Below, piece by piece: positions 12,500-18,036 of a DNA stretch of 18,036 bases. The notes under the pieces were generated by a model. The model worked only from the letters and a program-made list of their open reading frames with translations. It was not told the origin of the DNA and did no database searches. The stretch lies in the NCBI GenBank assembly GCA_030626045.1, contig DAOUPS010000009.1, positions 1 to 18,036 on the forward strand, written 5' to 3'. Each line of letters opens with the position of its first letter. Position 1 is the stretch's first letter. The DNA comes from a bacterium (lineage in GTDB: Bacteria > Patescibacteriota > Minisyncoccia > Moranbacterales > DUUL01). Both the position numbers and the translations under genes were made by a program.

Positions 12500-14869
12500 A
12501 TGACAATTACAAATAAACATAGGCAGCGCTATCGTCGGATAGTAACAAAAATAAACAAGCTGGAAAAAGAAATGGTCGAGTTGCGCGGTGATGATTTCTC
12601 GGCGAAAACGGCGCTTTTTAAAATGCGGCTCAAATCAGGAGAGTCTCTGGACGAACTACTGCCAAGCGCGTACGCGCTGGCTCGCGAGGCCGCCAAAAGA
12701 GTGATCGGACTGAGGGCATTTAATGTTCAGCTGCAAGGAGCTGTAGCTGCTCACGAAGAAAAAATTGTTGAAATGAAGACAGGGGAAGGGAAAACACTGG
12801 CAATTCTTTTTCCGGCGTATTTAAATGCTCTTGAAGGAAAAGGAGTCCATGTGGTAACAGCTAACGATTATCTGGCTGAGCGTGATGCCAAGTGGATGGG
12901 GAAGGTTTACTCGTTTTTAGGTTTAAGTGTTGGATCGATCACTGATAAAACGGAAGAATTTGAACGCCAAGTGTCTTACTCATCTGATGTAACGTACGTT
13001 TCGAATAATGAAGTCGGCTTCGATTTTTTAAAAGATAATATGCTCTATGACAAGAAAAATAAGCGCCAAAGAGATCTGCACTTTGCCATTATTGACGAGG
13101 CTGATAGTGTGCTTATTGATGAAGCGCAAACTCCGCTAGTGATCTCTGACAGTATCTTGTCTGACGAAGACAGTAAAAAGCAATTTGTAGCGCTTAATTC
13201 GCTGATCAAAGAGCTGCGCAAAAATATTGATTTTGAAATAAACGAAAAAGAACGCGCTGTTTCATTGGAGGCGGCCGGTGTAAAAAAATTAGAGACATTG
13301 CTTGGCGTTAATAATCTCTACGATTCTGAAATCGATTATCTCTACTATGTTGAATGTTTGCTTAAAGCACATCTGCTTTTTAAAAAGGACAGAGATTATG
13401 TTGTTGACAAAAAAAATGTTGTCATTGTCGATGAGTTTACCGGGCGGCTTATGCCCAACCATAGATATTGCCAAGGAATCCATCAAGCGATTGAAGCCAA
13501 AGAAGGACTGGCGGTGCAAGATGAAGACAAGACGCTTGCTTCGATCACATTTCAGCATCTTTTTAAACATTACAATAAAATGGCCGGCTTAACTGGAACT
13601 GCGGCAACAGCCAGAAAAGAATTTCGCCTGATCTATAGGAAGGAAGTCGTACAGATCCCAACTGATAAGCGTATTATCCGTGATGACGCATCTGACCGCT
13701 TTTTTCTTAATTGGAACGACAAACTTGATTATCTTGCATGGTTTGTTCAAGAGCACTACTTTAAAAAACGAGCGGCACTTATTGGAACCCGGTCGATCAG
13801 AAAGTCCCAGAGAACCTATCAGGTGCTTATGGGAGAAAATATTCCAAGTGCCGTACTCAATGCAAAACACACTTCCCGGGAAGCAGAAGTTATCGCACAA
13901 GCAGGACAGCCTCAGACGGTAACAGTTGCCACAAATATGGCCGGAAGAGGCACTGACATTGAACTGGCGCAATCCGTACGTGATCAAATAGGGCTTGTGG
14001 TTATCGGAACAGAAAGGCACAATGCGCGAAGAATCGATAGCCAGCTTGTTGGGAGGGCCGGACGGCAGGGGGATCCGGGTTATTCCCAATTCTTTATATC
14101 GGCGGAAGACGAATTGATCAAGGCTCATTTTAAAAAAGAATACATTACAGAACTTAAACGGAACAAGGGGTGGCCGGAAGGGGTAGGTAGTGTGCGATTG
14201 CAGGCGATTATAAACAAAGCGCAAAAACGAATGGAAGGCCTGTTTTTTGATCAGCGTGTTTTAAATTACGAGTTCGACCACGTGCTTGAAGCACAGCGAA
14301 ACTCATTTTACCGCCAGAGAAACAGAGTGCTGCGTGACGAAAATTTAAAAGAAGAAACGCTAGGTCTTTTGAAAAAATACGCATACGGTCATGTTATTCT
14401 GCCTCAACAAACACGAAGCAATGAGTTTTCGCGGCAGCAAGTAGCCGCAATTTCCACAGCTCTTAAAAAAGCCGTCATAAATAGATGGTTTCAGCCTAAT
14501 TTTGAAGCTCATTCTTATACAATTGCTGAAATGAGAAAAGGGGTCTATGACAGCATAATAAAATATTATAACAACGTTGAACATTATGTGTCGGAAGAAA
14601 AAATGAGGAAGATCGAAAAAACAGTTACTTTAAAGGTCCTGGATTTATTGTGGGTGGAGCACTTGCGCAATGTTGAAAGTATGCAAGAGGCGGCGCTGAT
14701 CAGTTCGATCGGCCAAGCGAGTTTTTTTGAAGAATATGAAATTGAAATGGCCAGAGTTTATAAGTCGATGCTTTATTCCGCACCACGAATCATTTGCTTA
14801 ACGTTGCTTAGGACAATGAATGTTCTCCTTACTTCTAATGAGAATAATAACAATGAATATTCACGTTAA
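12500..14869 (+). CDS. secA: SecA-family preprotein translocase ATPase, short and diverged (possibly SecA2-like)
   Basis: A 789-residue ATPase that pushes unfolded proteins through SecYEG. The motor is intact: FNVQLQGAVAAHEEKIVEMK leads into Walker A MKTGEGKT (92-99); TANDYLAERDAKWMG (120-134); YVSNNEVGFDFLKDNM (166-181); Walker B DEADSVLIDEA (199-209); TFQHLFKHYNKMAGLTGTA; TNMAGRGTD (478-486) and GRAGRQGDPG (518-527). Differences from housekeeping SecA: no C-terminal linker or Cys-rich zinc tail, and the usual LRGYGQ-DP segment in the helical scaffold reads ISSIGQASF (about 732-740). Length and lost tail resemble accessory SecA2 proteins, but a lineage-specific SecA is possible. No SD at 12500. 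Its TAA overlaps the next ATG by one base, linking it to the cohesin-like and sortase genes. Confidence 0.9.
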   Translation: MTITNKHRQRYRRIVTKINKLEKEMVELRGDDFSAKTALFKMRLKSGESLDELLPSAYALAREAAKRVIGLRAFNVQLQGAVAAHEEKIVEMKTGEGKTLAILFPAYLNALEGKGVHVVTANDYLAERDAKWMGKVYSFLGLSVGSITDKTEEFERQVSYSSDVTYVSNNEVGFDFLKDNMLYDKKNKRQRDLHFAIIDEADSVLIDEAQTPLVISDSILSDEDSKKQFVALNSLIKELRKNIDFEINEKERAVSLEAAGVKKLETLLGVNNLYDSEIDYLYYVECLLKAHLLFKKDRDYVVDKKNVVIVDEFTGRLMPNHRYCQGIHQAIEAKEGLAVQDEDKTLASITFQHLFKHYNKMAGLTGTAATARKEFRLIYRKEVVQIPTDKRIIRDDASDRFFLNWNDKLDYLAWFVQEHYFKKRAALIGTRSIRKSQRTYQVLMGENIPSAVLNAKHTSREAEVIAQAGQPQTVTVATNMAGRGTDIELAQSVRDQIGLVVIGTERHNARRIDSQLVGRAGRQGDPGYSQFFISAEDELIKAHFKKEYITELKRNKGWPEGVGSVRLQAIINKAQKRMEGLFFDQRVLNYEFDHVLEAQRNSFYRQRNRVLRDENLKEETLGLLKKYAYGHVILPQQTRSNEFSRQQVAAISTALKKAVINRWFQPNFEAHSYTIAEMRKGVYDSIIKYYNNVEHYVSEEKMRKIEKTVTLKVLDLLWVEHLRNVESMQEAALISSIGQASFFEEYEIEMARVYKSMLYSAPRIICLTLLRTMNVLLTSNENNNNEYSR

Positions 14870-15699
14870 TGAAGCAAAAAACGCGTAAACTGTTATCGAG
14901 GATCGGAGCGGCGCTTATGCTGGGGATGAGCTTGTTTAATCTTGGAGCGGTTTGGAGCAAGCAACGCGGAGGAAAAATGCCTTATAGAGTGCGGAACATT
15001 CGGAAAAAACATACAGAGGAAGTCGATTCAGAGGTACAACACGTAGCTGATATCGCGGAAAAAGAAGCACAGATCGTTTTGGCATTGGAACAAGAACAGC
15101 AGGAGGAAAGTACCCAGCAGCTTCAGGAAGAATCCGGGGCTATGCTCCAAAAAATTATTCGCTATGCGGCAATTTCGGCCTGGACTCTTTCAGCGTCAGT
15201 GATCTTCTCATCTGCTATTTTTAATTACCCGTTTGCGCTTGGCAAGGGAATGATGTCAATACTTCCGGGAGTTCCTCATGTCGCGGAATTATCGCTACAA
15301 GCCGAAAAAAAATATTATAAGATCAATGAACAGGCGAATATTGCTGTTTATTTAGATACAAACAATGAACAAGTGGATTTTGTGAAGTTGACTGTTTATT
15401 ACGATCCTTCTTTATTGGCATTCGATGATTATGCCATTAATCAGGAATATTTTGATTCACTTGAAAAACGAGTGATTGACGAAGATCAAGGATTGATTTG
15501 TCTGTCATTCAGAAGTTCGAATGGCGGAATCGCTCTGGCAAAAAGTGAAGTGGCAATGTTCCATTTTGATGCGCTGCAAGGAGCAAAAACATGCGATGTA
15601 AGAATTGAAAAAAGCGAATCAGCAGTAATTAAATATAGTGCTGGCGCAAATAATATACTTGGAAAAACATCTTCTGCCTCGTTTAGAATTGTCGATTGA
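14869..15699 (+). CDS. Membrane-anchored protein with C-terminal cohesin-like domain
   Basis: A 276-residue protein. An N-terminal hydrophobic segment (about 11-28) is followed by a basic stretch (31-48) and an acidic, Gln/Glu-rich helical linker (49-90). A membrane helix (about 98-125) comes next, then an extracellular domain (about 138-276) resembling cohesins: LSLQAEKKYYKINEQANIAV and LDTNNEQVDFVKLTVYYDPSLLAFDD are typical of the first strands. Cohesins bind calcium-loaded dockerin domains in cellulosomes and occur singly in many other bacteria. Its ATG overlaps the secA stop (TAATG), so it is translationally coupled to secA. The sortase protein after it has calcium-binding repeats. Cohesin assignment rests on pattern memory, not a search. 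Confidence 0.7.
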   Translation: MKQKTRKLLSRIGAALMLGMSLFNLGAVWSKQRGGKMPYRVRNIRKKHTEEVDSEVQHVADIAEKEAQIVLALEQEQQEESTQQLQEESGAMLQKIIRYAAISAWTLSASVIFSSAIFNYPFALGKGMMSILPGVPHVAELSLQAEKKYYKINEQANIAVYLDTNNEQVDFVKLTVYYDPSLLAFDDYAINQEYFDSLEKRVIDEDQGLICLSFRSSNGGIALAKSEVAMFHFDALQGAKTCDVRIEKSESAVIKYSAGANNILGKTSSASFRIVD

Positions 15700-15737
15700 A
15701 AGGGAACAGTTTTTTAGAAATGGTTCCGTACACATTT

Positions 15738-15743
15738 TATAAT
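15738..15743 (+). promoter_or_regulatory. Possible -10 box before the sortase gene
   Basis: TATAAT (15738-15743) 26 bases before the ATG, with no good -35 at the right spacing. The 70-base gap also holds an imperfect hairpin, GGAAC/GTTCC (15703-15726). The gene may simply be read through from secA. Confidence 0.3.
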
Positions 15744-15769
15744 TTCAAGAGAAAAGAGCTGAAATAAAA

Positions 15770-17047
15770 ATGCAAACAAAACATGCTTTTACTATCTATG
15801 ATATTGAAGCGGATGAATTCAAAACTCCTGTTCAGCACCTTCCATTATGGAAACTTTTACTTGAAGCCAGCGGAGTTTTTGTAGTGATTACGTTTATTGT
15901 CTTTTCTATTGCTAACTATCAGTACATTCAAAGCCAACTTGTCGATTGGAGGCAAGTGAAAACCGGCGGAAAAGATTTTGTCAAGGATAATGATAATGAT
16001 AAAATGCCTGACTGGTGGGAGCAGTCTCACGGGCTTAATGCATCAGACTCAGGGGATGGAATGAAAGACGGAGATAATGACCTTATGCCGAATATCATGG
16101 AGTTTCAATTTGGCACAAATCCGCGAAATCCGGACACTGACGGTGATGGATATTTTGACGGCGAAGAATATCTGAACGGGTATAATCCAAATGGAGTTGG
16201 AAGAATTGACACGGATAAAGATGGCATTCACGACTGGTGGGAAGAATTGAACGGTCTCAACAAAAAAGACCCGGCTGATAGCTTACTCGACTATGACAAT
16301 GATCAGCTCAAAAATAAAGAAGAATATGAGTATGGCACAAATCCGCGAAACCCGGATACTGACAACGATGGTTATTCTGATAAACAAGAAATTGATAGAG
16401 GATCTAATCCAATAGGGCCGGGCTTTTTTAACAAAACATCAAGAAACAGCGGCAAAGATAAGGATTTTGATAAACTTGAAATAGATTACGAAAATTTGTT
16501 TGGAACAAATCCCGAAAATAGAGATACTGATGGCGATGGTTTTAATGATTATCATGAATTGACGAGAGGATACGATCCCTCAGGTTCCGGCATGATAGAC
16601 GCCGTCATTGAGATTCCATCAATTGATGTCAAAGCGCCGATCATTTGGTCTCAGAGCGAAAAAGAAAAAGAAATTTTGAATGATCTTAGCAGTGGAGCTG
16701 TTCATTATCCCGGAAGCGCTTTTCCAGGAATGCGCGGCAATGTCTATATAACCGGACACAGCAGTTTTTACAGTTGGAGTAAGAGCTCATGGAAAGAAGT
16801 TTTTAAAGATATCGGACGGTTGGAAAATGGTAACGAAGTAATATTTCACTTGAAACTCAAAAATAAAAAAAATATTGACATTGTTTATGAGATTCGCTCG
16901 TCAGAAATTGTGCAACCGGATGATATTCGCTTATTTAGAGATTACGAAGGATACGAATTAACGCTTGTTACATGTTGGCCGATTGGAACAGATCTTAAAC
17001 GTTTAATGGTGAAAGGTGTCCTCAAGCAGCCGCATTTTATCAATTAA
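15770..17047 (+). CDS. Membrane-anchored TSP3-repeat protein with C-terminal sortase domain
   Basis: A 425-residue protein: a cytoplasmic start (1-26), one membrane helix (about 27-50), then three TSP3-like calcium-binding units at about 73-144, 147-220 and 229-275. Units 1 and 2 carry D-x-D-x-D loops, a DWWE motif, and a GTNPRNPDTD block; unit 3 is shorter, with GTNPENRDTDGDG. A sortase domain fills 277-425: IEIPSIDV start, His330 in ITGHSS, Cys402 in TLVTCWP and Arg411 nine residues later, a full catalytic triad. Sortases join surface proteins to the cell wall or to each other. TSP3 repeats are usually on substrates; here they form the stalk. No LPxTG protein is seen in the window. It follows the cohesin-like gene by 70 bases. 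No strong SD. Confidence 0.85.
   Translation: MQTKHAFTIYDIEADEFKTPVQHLPLWKLLLEASGVFVVITFIVFSIANYQYIQSQLVDWRQVKTGGKDFVKDNDNDKMPDWWEQSHGLNASDSGDGMKDGDNDLMPNIMEFQFGTNPRNPDTDGDGYFDGEEYLNGYNPNGVGRIDTDKDGIHDWWEELNGLNKKDPADSLLDYDNDQLKNKEEYEYGTNPRNPDTDNDGYSDKQEIDRGSNPIGPGFFNKTSRNSGKDKDFDKLEIDYENLFGTNPENRDTDGDGFNDYHELTRGYDPSGSGMIDAVIEIPSIDVKAPIIWSQSEKEKEILNDLSSGAVHYPGSAFPGMRGNVYITGHSSFYSWSKSSWKEVFKDIGRLENGNEVIFHLKLKNKKNIDIVYEIRSSEIVQPDDIRLFRDYEGYELTLVTCWPIGTDLKRLMVKGVLKQPHFIN
16107..16550 (+). repeat. Internal coding repeats for the TSP3 units
   Basis: Three copies of a block coding for [FY]GTNPxNxDTDxDG[YF] occur near 16107, 16329 and 16497. The first two are close to identical in DNA over about 33 bases, including GGCACAAATCCGCGAAA, indicating recent duplication of a roughly 222-base unit; the third is more diverged. 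Confidence 0.8.
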
Positions 17048-17064
17048 TTTTTTTAATTTATTAA

Positions 17065-17126
17065 GGGACTGTTGCCAAACTAGCCACGCCGCTCGTGAAC
17101 GACATGGCTAGCTTGAAAGCAATCCC
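17065..17126 (+). repeat. Structured palindromic element upstream of the histidine kinase
   Basis: Nested pairing: GGGA/TCCC (17065-17068 with 17123-17126), TTGC/GCAA (17072-17075 with 17119-17122), a perfect 7-bp CTAGCCA/TGGCTAG (17080-17086 with 17105-17111) and an inner TCG/CGA hairpin with a TGAA loop (17093-17102). No T-tract follows, so it is not a clear terminator on the + strand. It ends 13 bases before the kinase ATG and is followed by CCCAT/ATGGG pairing (17124-17144) that covers the start codon. Leader regulation or a small transposed palindrome are both possible. Confidence 0.5.
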
Positions 17127-17139
17127 ATTATAGTATGCT

Positions 17140-18036
17140 ATGGGATTTATTGAATCGCTCAAGCAAGATAGCAAGGAATTTGGAATAGCTATTTGGAAAT
17201 TGCCGGATTTTATCTTTGTAACGATGGGTCTGGCAAACATTGTAGTTATGATCGCTACTTATTTTTGGGCATCCGGGTCAGTTAGTGATCCTCGAGAAGC
17301 CGTGCTCTTAGTAGCAGCTGAATCAGTGGTTATCCTGATAATCAGTAATGTATTTGTAGAGTCAGCAAAGCATATTATTGAGATAAGCAAGCTCAAGAAA
17401 GAATTCGTTCAAATAATTTCACATCAAATACGCTCGCCGCTAACAGTGATGAAATGGCAAATCGAAATTCTCCAAAAAAGCTGTGAAGAGAACTTTACTG
17501 AAAAACAGAAAGAGTATGTTGATAAAATATTTGAAGAAAATGAACGAGTCATGGAGATGATCAACGATATTCTTAATATGGCCAGGGCTGAAAAACAGTC
17601 TGACGACATGATTGCTTCCGAAGTTGCAATTGAAAATTCGATCAAAGAATGCATCCGCATGCTTAGTAGTTTTGCCAAATTCAAGGAAATTCAAATAGAT
17701 TTTCAAGATAGTGATAAGTCTCATATCATTTTAGCCGATAGTGAAAAATTAAAGATAGCAATAGTTAATCTAATTGAGAACGCGATAAGTTACAGTCCTC
17801 GTGGCAGCAAGGTCGTTATTAACATTAAGAAGTCGGGAAGTAAGGCCAAAATTATGATAAAAGATAGTGGAATTGGCATAGAAAAGAAAGAGCAAGAACT
17901 GATATTCCATAAATTTTATCGCGGAGAAGGAGGAAAAAAGACCCAGCCCAAAGGCACCGGACTTGGATTATTCATGGCGAAAAAAGTAGTTGAACAAATG
18001 AACGGAAAAATTAAATGCAAATCAAAAGTGAATGAA
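17140..18036 (+). CDS. Sensor histidine kinase, 3' end cut by the window
   Basis: 299 codons are visible and the frame is open at the window end. The in-frame stop at 17131 fixes ATG 17140 as the first ATG. Two membrane helices (about 24-44 and 54-73) enclose a short loop (SGSVSDPREA), so there is no extracellular sensor domain and sensing is probably intramembrane. The dimerisation domain has the phospho-acceptor His95 in IISHQIRSPL. The ATPase domain shows NLIENAISYSP (N box), DSGIGI (G1), FHKFYRGEGG (F box) and GTGLGLFMAKKVVEQMNG (G2). All parts needed for autophosphorylation are present. No response regulator is in view; it may follow. Whether it controls the secretion and sortase genes before it is unknown. 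Confidence 0.9.
   Translation, partial: MGFIESLKQDSKEFGIAIWKLPDFIFVTMGLANIVVMIATYFWASGSVSDPREAVLLVAAESVVILIISNVFVESAKHIIEISKLKKEFVQIISHQIRSPLTVMKWQIEILQKSCEENFTEKQKEYVDKIFEENERVMEMINDILNMARAEKQSDDMIASEVAIENSIKECIRMLSSFAKFKEIQIDFQDSDKSHIILADSEKLKIAIVNLIENAISYSPRGSKVVINIKKSGSKAKIMIKDSGIGIEKKEQELIFHKFYRGEGGKKTQPKGTGLGLFMAKKVVEQMNGKIKCKSKVNE

Noticed and set aside
13589..14224. A 211-codon open frame on the minus strand inside secA
   Set aside because: It lies wholly within the well-supported secA gene, has no recognisable domain, and is the longest of many antisense frames that arise by chance opposite real genes.

Overview
The window reads as one co-directional stretch of a compact bacterial chromosome: every supported gene is on the + strand, spacing is tight (2-bp gap, 4-bp and 1-bp overlaps), and many starts lack a clear Shine-Dalgarno (SD) sequence. 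RNase Y, a sortase with thrombospondin type 3 (TSP3) calcium repeats, a membrane protein with a cohesin-like domain, a DPM1/ALG5-like GT2 glycosyltransferase and a small, diverged gene set fit a Candidate Phyla Radiation (Patescibacteria) genome best. This is inference from gene content; no rRNA or ribosomal protein is present to test it.

Layout. 1-2116: a xer-map-ruvX run (tyrosine recombinase, methionine aminopeptidase, Holliday junction resolvase-like protein) behind a good promoter. 2099-2276: a second promoter and a long imperfect inverted repeat (candidate structured RNA or small element). 2277-4199: a GT2 glycosyltransferase and a GalT-type nucleotidylyltransferase. 4198-4296: a 99-bp palindromic, MITE-like element whose insertion appears to have split the galT stop codon. 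4320-7072: two small membrane proteins, triose-phosphate isomerase and class II fructose-bisphosphate aldolase. 7073-9308: a structured leader, RNase Y, and HU with its terminator. 9483-10028: a YjbQ-family protein with its own promoter and terminator.

10052-12381 is different in style: near-consensus promoters, strong SDs and clear intrinsic terminators drive an OmpA-like lipoprotein and then a three-gene operon of small exported proteins. Two of these share a gap-free 32-residue C-terminal motif, and a nearly identical stem-loop follows each of their genes. This looks like an acquired cell-envelope island, unexpected if the host has no outer membrane.

12500-17047 is the best candidate for an undescribed system: a short, diverged SecA ATPase; a membrane-anchored cohesin-like protein whose start overlaps the secA stop; and a membrane-anchored protein with three TSP3-type calcium repeats and a C-terminal sortase domain with intact His/Cys/Arg. 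Together they could form an export, calcium-dependent docking and covalent anchoring unit. A histidine kinase preceded by another structured leader starts at 17140 and runs off the window.

No tRNA, rRNA, CRISPR array or full insertion sequence was found, and no gene-free stretch exceeds about 250 bp.
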